Assembly (NCBI GenBank): GCA_905221605.1
Contig: CAJNDS010002512.1
Location: 566,360 to 630,359, forward strand
DNA length: 64,000 nt
DNA from: Symbiodinium natans
Lineage: Eukaryota; Sar; Dinophyceae; Suessiales; Symbiodiniaceae
Reading direction: 5' to 3'
Positions 1-10,599 of this stretch are shown piece after piece; within the stretch, counting starts at the first letter, position 1, and the number at the start of each line of letters is the position of its first letter. The position numbers and the translations under genes are program-made. A model generated the notes under the pieces. The model was not told the origin of the DNA and did not search any database. It worked only from the letters and a program-made list of their open reading frames with translations.

Positions 1-229
1 ATCTCTAGAAACCACGGACAAGCATGGAAGAATCACACTGCAACTCTCCGAACCTTACTTACTTGTCAGCCGATATTTTTTCAGTGTAAAATACCGGCCC
101 TCAGGACGACGTTTTCCGTTTGGGTTGTCTCTTCGCGCATCTCCGCTACCCCATCCCAATCCATGTATGCTCAACTGCTTAGTCTCCATGGCCTTGAAAC
201 AACTGCACGGCAAGTACAACCGAGGTCAG

Positions 230-659
230 TTCTGCCTGGTACAAGGTGGAGTCCGAGGGCTGTTCAAAGCCCTGCTTACTTGACGCGGAGGCCAGCCTGC
301 AAAACATGTCCTGCGAGGATGACAATGTTGTCGAGAAGGATGGGTGGCGCACTTTCTGGCGAGGCTACGAGCAAGCCCTCATCGGATATTATGGTGAGGG
401 CGTCAGACAGACCAGGATCTTCGCTGGGTTAAATGACACGGCACAGGCTTTCCTGAACTATGGATGCCCCCACCTGAGCATACTTCCTTATGAGCTCCTG
501 ACGGGCCGTAGCTGGTGTGATGGCCAGCCGCAGTTGTTCCGCCCACTAGCTTCCATGTGCCCAGTCCAGTGCGGCTGCCGCACCACCCGTGCAGCACTTC
601 TTCCCGACGGTTCGCCGAGCTACTGCCCGACTCAGTGCTTCAATAGCACGCAGTCGTGA
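230..659 (+). CDS. Cysteine-rich terminal exon of an unrecognised protein
   Basis: Open frame ending in TGA at 657-659. It may start after the AG at 228-229, giving a peptide that begins SAWYKVESEGCSKPC; an in-frame stop lies at 195-197, so it is either a 3' exon or a short gene. About ten cysteines are spaced in pairs (CSKPC, MSC, WCD, MCPVQCGC, YCPTQC), with acidic and aromatic residues between (GWRTFWRGYEQ). Such spacing is typical of disulphide-bonded extracellular modules, loosely like ShK-type domains, but I cannot assign a family. No signal peptide is visible in this part. A different frame just upstream (188-243, starting MALKQLHGKY) also looks coding and could be the preceding exon. 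Composition and absence of stops for about 140 codons support coding; function is unknown. Confidence 0.45.
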
Positions 660-3588
660 TGCCCTTCAAGCTTGCTTTGTTGCACGTCAACATCGTGCTC
701 AGAACCCTTAGGTCCGCCCTTGCGTAGCCATCCCAGGATGTAAGGGAGAGGGCTGCTGTGATTTTCGGATCCTGTACATAAGCGCAGATGCATGGCGGGA
801 AAAGACTCTGACGCTGTCGTGTGTCGGACTTCTTTTGATGCCAGTGCGCACCTAGCGCCTGAATTATCTTAAAGATTGTGTAAATCGGGAACCTCCTCTC
901 CGTTGCCTCGTGGGCCAGGTGCCTCGCGGGCTTGCCTGAGGCCGTGGATCCAATGACGAAACTCCCAGAGTCAACTGTAGCTGTACAGCGGCGGGTCGAA
1001 CATGACGGCAAATCCATTGCTGCGTGAAAGAATCGTCATCCCACTGCTTAGCAAAAGAAACGTAACCTTGAGGAGCCTTGGAACACCCAGTTTTGAGAAG
1101 GCTTTAGAGCTAGGCTTTCAGGTTCATGTTCTCATCTCCACGTTACAATCGAAACTGTTGTGCGACTGTCATCCTCGTCCAAATCAGAGTTAAAATGGTA
1201 AACCTGAAGGAGCACATGGCCCGCTAGGGTTGCAATTTCAGCATTGTGGAGTAGACAGACTATGATAGGCCCAAGTCAAGGCTCGCATCATTGCTTCAGG
1301 GCCTGGCCAACCTCCACAGACTTGTAAGGATTAGCGAGGCAAGTGACGCGAAGTGCAAGATAGTGAGGATAGTAGCGGACACCTTGCCAACTACCATATA
1401 TGGGAGTCTACGAAAATAGGGGACCCTCAATATAGACCTCCAAACAGTAGGATCCCATACAATGAGGCCCCCAGCAAGGTGCCCCCAATCTCGCAAACCC
1501 CATATGTCAATGGACCTGCTTCGGGTAGGGGGACACACTCAGCCCTCAGAGCCAAGGTCAGATCGGCGACAGAGTGCGCTTAACATGGTGCGAGCCCCTT
1601 TTCGACTGCATAGCTGCAAGAGGTCCTGCGGGTTGTGAAGCACGACTAAAGGCTACACAGCTGTGAAGGCTCGGGGCAACTAATGCCAACGCTTGCCAAT
1701 TGGGCTCTCGGGCGGGGTAAGACAGGCTTGTGTCGCGTGGTAACCGCTGCAGAGGCCATTGATTGGCAATCGATTGGCCGTGCGCCCTCAGGTTTTGTAC
1801 GAGCAGCTGCGAGAGGATTGTGGGGCTGAGAGCTCATCTGGATGACATTCCGGTACATTGAAGCTCTGAACTCTGAACACCTGAATCCTTAGCAGCGTGC
1901 CTTGCCCAGCTAAGCACGTGGGGCATACATGCAAACCCTCATAAACCCCCTCAACCATCACCAAAGGTCACAATGATCTTCTGCGTCCACCCAGATCGGC
2001 GATTTGCTTCGGCGGCGCGCTCCACGTAGGGGCACACAGCAGAGGTTGAGGGTTTAAGGGTTTGGGTGGGGAGGAGTTCTGGTGGTGTTGTGGCTTCAGG
2101 ATGGCAGCTTCCTGGGCAAATTCCTGGGGGGGGTTGGGGAGAGCTTGAGCGAATGTGCCGTCTGTTGGGAGGTGGAGAGATTTGAACAGAGGTGGAAAGC
2201 CGGGGGAGGGAAGGGCAAGGAGCCCGTAGAATGATATTGAGAGTTTAGGTTTGGCGGGTGTATAAAAGGCACGCAGACATGCAGTGCATGCAGCTTATTT
2301 CCACCCCAGGTCGGAATCCCCATCTACACATTCTGTAACGGTGTTTTTGATGCTAAGCACACGAGCTGGAATGCACTGTGCTCGCTGCGCCGCCGTATGC
2401 GTTTGGGCCCACATGGCCCTCTTGGGTGGTATAGTGGGGAAGCCATGGCGGATGCACTGGCAGGCGCAGCATCAGACCCTAAAGCCAAAGATCTCCACAC
2501 CTGTCTCTGATGTCTCTGACTTCTCCTTCATGCACGGTGGAGCTTCGTAGTTCGCTATGTTCACTGACGTTTGCGGATTGTTGCTTCACTGCCCAAGAAG
2601 GCGTGTTGTCGTCACTGTTAGATGTGGCTAAATTCATTGCGCCCCCACCCCCCCGCAGCCCCTACAGTAGTCCCCTGGCTTTATTCCTTCTTCAAATCGT
2701 GTGCGTGTGCCCCGACAGGGCCCAGCAATGCCTACCTACAAACCTCCTAGTCGAGCTATTTTGTCAGCTCTTCTCGGGGGAATGTCGAATGTGGAAGTTG
2801 GACCGCAGGAATGGTTGTAATGGTTGTTTGCATCAAACGGCCATTCGCCGTCTTCACCGGGCTTGGAAAATAGGACCTTTGAGCTGCGCAGCGGAGCGAA
2901 CACCAGTCTCGACAGCAGCTGAACCCTGCAGGCCAAAGTGTCTTGGAGAAACCTTCAAAACAACAGAGTTCACCGACCTGGAAGCCACCATTTCTGGCTT
3001 TTGGCGCTCGAGCGCGGTCGATTGTTTTCCGATGTTTTCCGGGTCCACCAGCTTCCCCGCCGAAAAGGCGCAAGACCAGTCCCTTTCCAAGACGGAGTAC
3101 CGGGGATGCACTTCAAAGACGCCCTGCAGGAACAGCACCGAGTAGCAATACTGTGGGCAATGCTCCATCAACATGACCTTTGATCCAAGACGGCAGTTCA
3201 AGAATTTGTGGCTATTGATTCTTGAACTGAAAACACATGCAGCAAAAGCACTTGTCGTTTGCATGCCCGAGCACTGTCGAGACTTAAGCCTGCAAAGTGA
3301 AGCTCTCAGCCCTAAGGCCGACAAGCCGTCAAGTCCAAACCCCCAACGACAGGTCTTGACTTGCCAGGGACGCCGGCCGCCTCAAGCTCCAGTGGTACTG
3401 GGGATGTGGCGAGCCTTGGCTGAAGGGCGATGTGTGGAGCCGCCAGGGCTTTAGGAAAAAGAGGATTGGGAACCACGTGCTGATGCAGCTGACGCATGTT
3501 GCTTCCACCAGGTCCCCCCCCCCCCCATGACTCCGATCCCTCGGACCCCTCGCAAAGGAAAGGGAAAGAGCCTGCCGTAGCCAGAAGG
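660..3588. other. No supported gene
   Basis: Only short overlapping open frames on both strands, none with a recognisable domain or convincing splice context. The best of them is the plus-strand stretch ending at 3183 (contains FQDGVPGMHFKDALQEQ), which could be a small exon, but the opposite strand is open here as well (2854-3324). G-rich and C-rich runs occur at 2126-2135, 2641-2656 and 3512-3525. Confidence 0.35.
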
Positions 3589-3597
3589 AGCTAGTAT
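3589..3597. repeat. Left target-site duplication (9 bp)
   Basis: AGCTAGTAT immediately outside the left inverted repeat of the element. The identical 9-mer lies immediately outside the right inverted repeat at 8011-8019, and the bases on either side of it differ between the two copies, so the match is exactly 9 bp. Confidence 0.65.
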
Positions 3598-3700
3598 GGA
3601 GGGCCTATTTTTTTGGGTCTTTTTTTTTTTTTGCCTTTTTTTTTGTTTTTGGTCGATTTTCTTGGTTTTTCCTAAGAAAACCACCATTCCCTCCATATTT
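3598..3700 (+). repeat. Left terminal inverted repeat
   Basis: Begins GGAGGGCCTATTTTTTTGGG, continues through T-rich runs to GGTCGATTTTCTTGG and a hairpin TTTTTCCTAAGAAAA. It matches the reverse complement of 7905-8010 in order and spacing, with indels in the homopolymers. A second, fainter copy of the subterminal hairpin motif lies inside the element at about 7070-7195. Confidence 0.6.
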
Positions 3701-3791
3701 TTAAAGGATTTGATGCATTTTCGTGGTTTTTGGTGCGAAAAACAGTAATTTCTCTGTGGTTTCATAGGAAAGCGTTATTTCTGGTACGTTT

Positions 3792-3960
3792 TAGAAGGAA
3801 AGAAGGAAAGAAAGGAAGGAAGGAAGGATGAAAGAAAGGAAGAAAACAAGGAAGGAAGGAAGGAAGGAAGGAAGGAAGAGGAGGGAAGGAAGAAAGGAAG
3901 GAAACAAGGAAGGAAGAAAGGAAGGAAGAAAGGAAGGAAGCAAGGAAGGAAGAAAGGAAG
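3792..3960. repeat. GGAA/GAAA purine microsatellite
   Basis: About 170 bp of almost pure purine on the plus strand, built of GGAA and GAAA words. It joins the left inverted repeat to the first satellite array. The long serine/phenylalanine/leucine-rich minus-strand open frames over it are a by-product of the repeat. Confidence 0.85.
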
Positions 3961-4336
3961 CGTGCTTCGAAGCCCAAGAAACTAGTTGAAAAACATCGTG
4001 TGAGCATTGTGTTTGCAAATGGGGGGGGCTGCGCCCCCCCCAACCCCCCCGCTTTTTTTTTTTTTTAAGCCGTGCAGAGCGTGCTTCAAAGCCCAAGAAA
4101 CTTGTTGACACCCATCATGTGAGCAGGGTGTTTGCAAATGGGGGGGGGGCTGCGCCCCCCCCAACCCCCCCCGCTTCTTTTAAGCCGTACCAAGCGTGCT
4201 TCAAAGCCCAAGAAACTAGTTGAAAAACATCGTGTGAGCATTGTGTTTGCAAATTGGGGGGGGGCTGGCGCCCCCCGCTTTTTTTAAGCTGTGCAGAGCG
4301 TGCTTCAAAGCCCAAGAAACTTGTTGACACCCATCA
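3961..4336. repeat. Satellite array 1 with G-run/C-run palindromes
   Basis: About three and a half units of roughly 115 bp. Each unit has GTGCTTCAAAGCCCAAGAAACT, a type-specific middle, TGTTTGCAAAT, a run of G, GCTGCG, a matching run of C, then AACCCCCCCGC and a T-run. Two variants alternate: type B carries AGTTGAAAAACATCGTGTGAGC, type A carries TGTTGACACCCATCATGTGAGC. The order is B, A, B, truncated A. The array breaks off in the middle of an A unit at 4336. Confidence 0.85.
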
Positions 4337-6450
4337 AAGCTTCTCGGCTCGGATCACATGTTTTTTTTGGTAGGGGGTCAATCGGGTTCGAGGCCTAACA
4401 GGTTCTCTGTTCAACTGGACCCCCTTCCGGACGCTGTAGTTCTTGCCTTTGCACATGGTGTCTCAATACTGAGCCTGGGAAGCCGCACTTCGGCACCCAT
4501 TCACAGATGCAATGAAGATGGCGATATGTCTGAGACCCGTGCATTCAGGTTGTCCTCGGTGCACTCACTGGCCTTCATGGATCTGGTATGGTATTTGCAT
4601 GGCATTCTGCTACTGGATGTTTTTGGAGACGCCTTTGCCACCTGATGAGCTGGTTGCGCAAACGCAGTTAGCCCCACGGTTGGGAGATACACGAGTGACA
4701 CCTTCAAGCATCATCACTGCAGGTCCGCTCTTCTTTATTTTACGAGCCGTGCCGGTCCCAAGTCCGGCAACCAGCATTGGATGGGCCACTGAAGACAGGC
4801 CAAATGTATTGCTGGTAGAAGTGAGGGTTGCTGCAGATTCCAGTGCTGCAGCGGGAGCCAATCAGGTTCGTGATCACCTGGGCTTCATGTGTGGGCGAAG
4901 ATACTGGCCAGGCATTATGTACGCACCAACGCTTCGGGGCGGACTGCAAGGTACAGTGTTTTCACTGCCAGCGAGCTCGCGCCTATGCTCAGTGCTTGGT
5001 TTATTTATTTCGTATTTGCTTTTGTTCTTCATGTTGTATGACTATTCATTGCCACTTACGGTTGCCAGGCTTTGCGGCAATCAGGCATTTTGGGATGAAT
5101 GTATGGCCACTTGCGGTTGTCAGGCTTTACGGCAACCAGGCCTATGGGCAGGGCGCCGTCTTCGGCCCCTACATTGTGCTGCTACAGTTTGTCTCTATGC
5201 AGATGAATTCGTTTTTGCTGAGGCGTCGTCTGGGACTGCTCTGATGGCCCACCTCATGGTGCTTTCACTTTCGGTTGCAACGGCTGGAAGGATATGTGAC
5301 GACATTCGTTGTGGACAGTTCGTTCCTGTTTCCCACCTAGCCCTTCTGGGATTTCGTGGGTCGGCCCATGGCGAGTTTTCGGGCAATGAGGCAACTTGCG
5401 CGATGCGACGAGTCACTGTAGTACCAGACTCTCCATGGAGGTCCTCAACTGTCTGCCCTATGAGTTTGGATCATCGTTGAGCTGACCATATTTGACTCAG
5501 TTCTTTGCTTGTACAATGCATGTGCTGGAGCAGTACCACACACTCACCCCATACTTGCTTGGTTTTTCTTGGCCACTTGCGATTGCCAGGCTCTACGGCA
5601 ACCTGGCCTGCGGGCGGGGGCGCCGTGTTATCGGCCCTTCTATTCAATATGCTGCTGCTATTTTATTTTCTTGTCTGGTGGGTGCATTGGGCTTCCTCAC
5701 CGTGATGGTCCCCTACGCTGTGTACCTGCCGCTGAGGTATTCTTGGGATTGCTCTGATGGTTCTCTTTCCTCGTGGGGTGCTTCTGCCAGCTTTCTCTCA
5801 TGGAGGCTGCCGCTTTGGCAAAGCTTGCCCTTTGGGCAGGACGACAGAACGATGTGCCAATGTGTCTGTCAGCGGTGGCTACGCTGCCCAAAAGCAGTGA
5901 TTCCAGGAAAGTTGGCGGTAAGCATAGAGGCTTGTTGTGGACTCCGTTTCGCTTGAAATTGGCCTGTGGAGTGCATTTCGATGCTCTAGTGGACTCTGAG
6001 TCCGTCCCTCCATGGAGGTCCTCAACTGACTGCTTTTCATGAGTGAGATCCATCATTGAGCTGACCATTTTGTAGCTCAGTCCTGACGTTGTACAGTGTA
6101 CAGGGCTTGCGCAGCACTTGTCTCGGGGTTGCCGTTTCCGGCCCCCTGCCCAAGGCAGAGTGGCGTGATGTGTTTTTCATTTCTTCGTTTTGACAATTCA
6201 TTCACTGTTCAGCTGAGCTGTCACAGTCTACTCCCTAGTTAGTAAGTGCGAGAACGCTAGGTTGAGCGACTGTGAGCGCTGGAGACCCTGTACTGCACAG
6301 TTTGTTGAACTTCGGTTCCTGTGCAGTTGCCTTGCATGTCCATACCCGAAGCTGTTAACCGCCGCCACAGAGCGGCCGTGACATATGTCATGAGCTACAG
6401 CTAGCTAGTAGGTCAGACCAGACCGCTGCGGAATCGAGTTCGAGTTCGAG
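4337..6450. mobile_element. Probable nested insertion inside a satellite unit
   Basis: The satellite unit is interrupted after TGACACCCATCA (4325-4336), and the same 12 bases recur at 6451-6462 where the array resumes. This is what a 12-bp target duplication around a 2.1-kb insertion would look like. The right end is a short tandem of TTCGAG (6436-6450), which would suit a retrotransposed element; GGTTCGAGGCC at 4385-4395 resembles a pol III B box, but no convincing A box is seen. A 322-codon open frame (4512-5480) and a 154-codon one (5492-5956) lie within but show no recognised domain. Alternatively the duplicate 12-mer is simply two satellite units that the segment fell between. Confidence 0.4.
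5047..6085. repeat. Internal degenerate duplications
   Basis: A motif of about 45 bp (CCACTTGCGGTTGCCAGGCT followed by TTACGGCAACCAGGC) occurs at about 5050, 5104 and 5572. A larger block is also duplicated about 575 bp apart: GGGACTGCTCTGATGG at 5232 and a variant at 5746; CCATGGAGGTCCTCAACTG at 5432 and 6009; ATCATTGAGCTGACCAT-like words at about 5472 and 6050. In one frame the short motif encodes PLAVVRLYGN-like peptides in all three copies, but substitutions fall at all codon positions, so coding constraint is not clear. Confidence 0.6.
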
Positions 6451-7018
6451 TGACACCCATCATGTGAGCATTGGTGTTTGCAAATGGGGGGGGGCTGGCC
6501 CCCCCCCAACCCCCCCCGCTTCTTTTAAGCCGTACCAAGCGTGCTTCAAAGCCCAAGAAACTAGTTGAAAAGCATCGTGTGAGCATTGTGTTTGCAAATG
6601 GGGGGGGCTGCGCCCCCCCCAACCCCCCCGCTTTTTTTAAGCCGTAAGCGTGCTTCCCAACCCAAGAAACTAGTTGAAAAACATCGTGTGAGCATTGCAA
6701 ATGGGGGGGGCTGCGCCCCCCCCAACCCCCCCCGCTTCTTTTAAGCCGTACCAAGCGTGCTTCAAAGCCCAAGAAACTAGTTGAAAAACATCGTGTGTGC
6801 ATTGTGTTTGCAAATGGGGGGGGGCTGCGCCCCCCCCAACCCCCCCGCTTTTTTTAAGCCGTGCAGAGCGTGCTTCAAAGCCCAAGAAATTTGTTGACAC
6901 CCATCATGTGAGCAGGGTGTTTGCAAATGGGGGGGGGGGCTGCGCCCCCCCAACCGCCCCCCCGCTTCTGTTAAGCCGTACCAAGCGTGCTTCAAAGCCC
7001 GAGAAACTAGTTGAAAAA
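6451..7018. repeat. Satellite array 2
   Basis: About five units of the same satellite: a chimeric A/B start, B, a shortened B-like unit whose TGTGTTT is missing (6640-6745), B, A, and a truncated B ending at about 7015. G-run/C-run palindromes lie near 6485-6515, 6600-6630, 6703-6735, 6817-6848 and 6930-6962. Confidence 0.85.
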
Positions 7019-7202
7019 AAAGTATGAATCCGATGAAAATATAGAGGGAATGATAGAAACCAAGAAAACGAACCAAATAGGGTTTTCCCTAGGACAAACT
7101 AAGGAAAAGCAACGTGCGCTTTGACGTTTGACGAAATCCGTCCAAAATGTAATCAGAAGAGGGTTTCCTTAGGAAAAACCAACGAAAACCTCGTTTTTTT
7201 TT
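7019..7202. repeat. Copy of the element's subterminal hairpin sequence
   Basis: Between satellite arrays 2 and 3 lie copies of the motif ATCCGTCCAAAATGTAA, a TTTCC-TAGG-AAA hairpin and CCAACGAAAACCTC. The same motif occurs twice at 7818-7925 next to the right inverted repeat. This suggests that terminal sequence was duplicated inside the element or that a related copy inserted here. Confidence 0.6.
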
Positions 7203-7799
7203 CAAGCCGTGCAGAGCGTGCTTCAAAGCCCAAGAAACTTGTTGACGCCCGTCATGTGAGCAGGGTGTTTGCAAATGGGGGGGGGGGAGAGGTGTTTTCC
7301 CCCAACCCCCCCCGCTTCTTTTAAGTCGTACCAAGCGTGCTTCAAAGCCCAAGAAACTAGTTGAAAAGCATCGTGTGAGCATTGTGTTTGCAAATGGGGG
7401 GGGCTGCGCCCCCCCCAACCCCCCCGCTTTTTTTTGTTTTTTAAGCCGTGCAGAGCGCGCTTCAAAGCCCAAGAAACTTGTTGACACCCATCATGTGAGC
7501 AGGGTGTTTGCAAATGGGGGGTGGCTGCGCCCCCCCCCAACCCCCCCTGCTTCTTTTAAGCCGTACCAAGCGTGCTTCCCAACCCAAGAAACTAGTTGAA
7601 AAACATCGTGTGAGCATTGCAAATGGGGGGGGCTGCGCCCCCCCCAACCCCCCCGCTTCTTTTAAGCTGTACCAAGCGTGCTTCAAAGCCCAAGAAACTA
7701 GTTGAAAAACATCGTGTGTGCATTGTGTTTGCAAATGGGGGGGGCTGCGCCCCCCCCAACCCCCCCGCTTTTTTTAAGCCGTGCAGAGCGTGCTTCAAC
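7203..7799. repeat. Satellite array 3
   Basis: About five units in the order A, B, A, shortened B, B, truncated A. The first unit has a degenerate palindrome (G-run, AGAGGTGTTTT, C-run near 7278-7312); the others keep the GCTGCG centre. The shortened B unit here (7563-7665) matches the shortened unit of array 2, so arrays 2 and 3 probably arose by duplication of a multi-unit block. Confidence 0.85.
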
Positions 7800-7904
7800 C
7801 TAAGGGAAATTACAGGAAATCCGTCCAAAATGTAAAAAAATAGGTTTTTCCCTATGAAAAACCAACGAAAACCTCAGGGAAATGACAGAAAATCCGTCCA
7901 AAAT

Positions 7905-8010
7905 GTAAGGAAAGTAGGGTTTTTCCTAGAGAAAACCAAGGAAATCGACCAAAAAAAAAAAAAAAGGCCCCCCCAAAAAAAAAAGAAAGACCCAAAAAAA
8001 AACTCCACCC
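7905..8010 (-). repeat. Right terminal inverted repeat
   Basis: Read on the minus strand it begins GGGTGGAGTTTTTTTTTGGG, then T-runs with a GGGGGGGCC block, GGTCGATTTCCTTGG and a hairpin of TTTTCTCTAGGAAAA type, matching the left end at 3598-3700. Confidence 0.6.
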
Positions 8011-8019
8011 AGCTAGTAT
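8011..8019. repeat. Right target-site duplication (9 bp)
   Basis: AGCTAGTAT, identical to and in the same orientation as 3589-3597. Confidence 0.65.
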
Positions 8020-8819
8020 TCCTGGATTTGTGCCTCTGTCCAAGTCAGTTCGATGCATCTTTGCTTGTTCCGTCCGATTGATTGGCCCGATTCAGCCCTT
8101 ACCTGACTGCGAGCGTTGTAGCAGATTTTGTGAGAACCCTGATAGTGTATTGCCGGGGATGGCTTGCATGACATCTTGAGTGTAGGGTCAGTCTTCAAAG
8201 GCAGCTGATGCTGAAAGCTGTAGATGCAAGGGTCCCAAGTCCGAAGTACGTGGTGGGAGCCCAGCGTAGCGAAGCGGGTATTTGGCCCCTGTGCTGAGGA
8301 CTCCACTGGCTGCGGTCTGCACCCCAGGTTTTGCAAAGTCCCATCATCGTAAGGATTCAGATTCACAAAGCCTGCTTAAGTCTTCCCAGGAAATAAAAGT
8401 CTCTACTTTATTGAAGGAAGAAGATCTCTCGTTTCCTGCAAATGACAATGAGAACCTCTAATTGCTTCTGCTTAGGCCGCATCTGCTTCTTCGCATCTTA
8501 GATCTGAGAAGAGATGAACCGAGCGCTTTGGTTCCTGACAAGAAATAGGTGCTGTTTGATGTTGCCAACCAACATCTGCATATTGCAAAAAATGGGAGAT
8601 CAAGGGGGACATCCCGGCAGCTGTCCGTGATTTCCTGTTTTCCGATGACAAGGCTTCTCCTGCCAGTTGTTGACCTATCTTTCAGATGCACTTATACCAC
8701 CTAGAGTTAAGCATAAACTTCCTCGACTTGATGCCTTCCTGCTGTAGTAGTTGCACGTGGGGTCGCAGGGTCCTCGGACACTTCTCTGAACGAGATCTCA
8801 TTTTCATATGTTCCAATCT
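8020..8819. other. No supported gene
   Basis: Minus-strand open frames at 8013-8366 and 8458-8691 have no recognisable domain; the first runs into the transposon boundary, which argues against it. Nothing else is seen. Confidence 0.35.
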
Positions 8820-10599
8820 CTACTCGCAAGTCCCCAAAGCTCGATCTTGAGATCCCGCGGAGACGGGAACAGCCTCGCACTGCATGCCAGACAACCCGCC
8901 TAAGGCCTCTCCTTGCATCGCAGAGAGTGTCCGCCTGCCTGTCATCGGGCCCCTCAAGAGGCAGGCTTCAGAAAGCGTCTGGCCATGCTCTGAAAACCTC
9001 AACGTGACTGAAGCCTTGGTCAAGCCCAGACAGGAAGTTTTAAATCCTTCGAGCTTCGAAGCCACTTGGGCCCCTCCATCCCTCCCCTCCCGCCCTTGTT
9101 GAGTCTTGTTGCTGGTTGGTTGTTGGCGGTGTGTTTGTTGCCATTGCTTCGGAAGGGCCTCCTCGCTCCCTGCAGCGCGCAAGGGAGAGTCTTGGCTCTT
9201 CAGGTCCTGTCGGGCAGGTTCCCTCATCCCTTCTGTGGACCGGATGAATGTTGGATTTAGAGAATCTTTGTTTACCAAGGTCTTGTTGTAGCAGGCAGCG
9301 AGACCAACTACTGCATTGCGGAAGTTTCGCTCGCAGCTTTAAGACTGTGTGGGTTCTGGGACTTGGGCTTTCTGATGCCCAATCCTTGTCGATACCGCAC
9401 ATACACTGGGTCTAGGTCCAGCACTCATGTTGGGCTTTGTGTGCCCCTTGTCCACCCAGGGGACATTTCGGGCTCAGCTTGCCATCTCCGTGACGCCGGA
9501 GGTGGAGGATGTGGAGGCCGCAGAATTCCAAAAACTTGACCATCAAAGTGACATATTTTTCCTTCTCAAGTATTTGTGCTGTAAGTCTTTCTAGAGACGG
9601 GACGTGTGTGAGCATCTACTTTGACAAAGTCCGATAAGGATTCGGGGGTCAAGGGGTCTAACGGGCGAAAGTGTGCTGATTTCCTGTAGCCGCGACCGTT
9701 GCACCAGACCCCCCCCCTCGCTTCCGCACCAACCTTACATCTTGAAGTTACGAAGCTGTCTCTGCATGCCGAGCTGACAATTTTACTGCCAGCTTATGGT
9801 GGCCTGCATGCAGCCTCATACGAGCTTATCGGCATCTTTGCGCCTACTTCTGTGCGTGAAGTCGCATTGCTGCAGCACTCAACAGTTCCGGCGTCAATAA
9901 CTAGCAGCACGAGCTGTTTCCGGAGGCCTTCAGACCCTCAAGTCCCCTCAAAGGTTCTCCAGTACTGTGTGGGCTGCGGGGGGTGTCTCGTCTCCTCAAA
10001 GCAAAAGAAGCTGGGAGCATTGACAAAGTGCGTGGGGATGGGAGGTCTCCGTGGAGCTGACCGAGGGCGAACTCGACCCACGCTCCAGAGGCCCTCAAAA
10101 AGCAAAGGTCTCTGTGGGGTTTCGATGTGCAGGGTAGTTTGGGATTCGCTTGAGGGTCGGCGCTCCGGAGCTCTGTGCCGCAGCTAAGAACAAGGCTTGC
10201 AAGGCTTCTATGAGTCTTGCAATGTCCTGAAAATACGGAACCTGCAAGCCCACGAAGCCAGCAACCTCAGTTGCAGGCTTTCCTGCTCCGCTGCCGTCCG
10301 GCATCACCTCATCCATGCAGTTCCGATCTGTCGGGGCTATCGGCGGATCGTTGTGTGCCTCTAGGCCGTAGAAGTTTAAGGCGTTTGATACGGGGCTTCC
10401 TCAACTTTGGGCCAAATCTTCCAAGTCCTTCAGGCATCTTACGGCTCCCATGAGTCCCCCCGCCGACTTGCAAGAGCCTGAAGATCCAGCGAGAGCACAG
10501 TGCAGCGATCTGGCATTCATCCAACATATATTCTTGATGCTTAGAGGCGCGAGCATTCTTTCAGAGCTCTCTAGAAACGAGCCAAGGTCAAGGGTGTCC
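8820..10599 (-). CDS. Possible minus-strand gene, exons only
   Basis: Three minus-strand stretches look coding. The best is 10599-10478, entered after CTGCAG, with peptide DTLDLGSFLESSERMLAPLS and further, ending TCAG before a GC donor at 10477-10476. The second lies at about 10240-10140 and contains VPYFQDIARLIEALQALF. The third is the open frame 9278-8820, containing TLRFSEHGQTLSEACLLRG. Order and strand agree, but splice phases between them could not be closed, so they may not be one gene. No domain is recognised. If real, it is the only minus-strand gene in the window and would mark a strand switch between here and 13.5 kb. Confidence 0.25.

Larger units (their letters stand above)
3598..8010. 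mobile_element. Candidate TIR DNA transposon with 9-bp target duplication
   Basis: A 4.4-kb unit bounded by imperfect inverted repeats of about 100 bp. Both ends read inward as a GGAG/GGTGGAG-like tip, a T-run, GGGTC, long T-runs around a GCC block, then GGTCGATTT, CTTGGTTTT and a small hairpin. A perfect 9-bp direct repeat (AGCTAGTAT) flanks it. Nine-base duplications are characteristic of Mutator-like elements and a few other TIR superfamilies, which is the basis for suggesting that type; no transposase domain was recognised, so it is probably non-autonomous. Inside are a GGAA-type purine tract, three arrays of G-run/C-run palindromic satellite units, and a 2.1-kb segment that appears to have inserted into a satellite unit. 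The near-perfect satellite copies suggest recent amplification. Family assignment is inference; the boundaries are seen directly. Confidence 0.6.

Noticed and set aside
3762-4111. Minus-strand Ser/Leu/Phe-rich frames resembling membrane proteins
   Set aside because: Artefact of the GGAA/GAAA microsatellite.
4380-4400. Pol III B-box-like GGTTCGAGGCC suggesting a SINE
   Set aside because: No convincing A box at the right distance and no tRNA-like fold; noted only in the element description.
4512-5480. 322-codon plus-strand open frame in the nested segment
   Set aside because: No domain recognised, internal DNA repeats are read in different frames, and it lies within a probable insertion; kept only as part of the mobile element.
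6413-7835. Many open frames containing SFLGFEARSARLKK and GGAAPPP
   Set aside because: Translations of the satellite units; they repeat in several frames on both strands.
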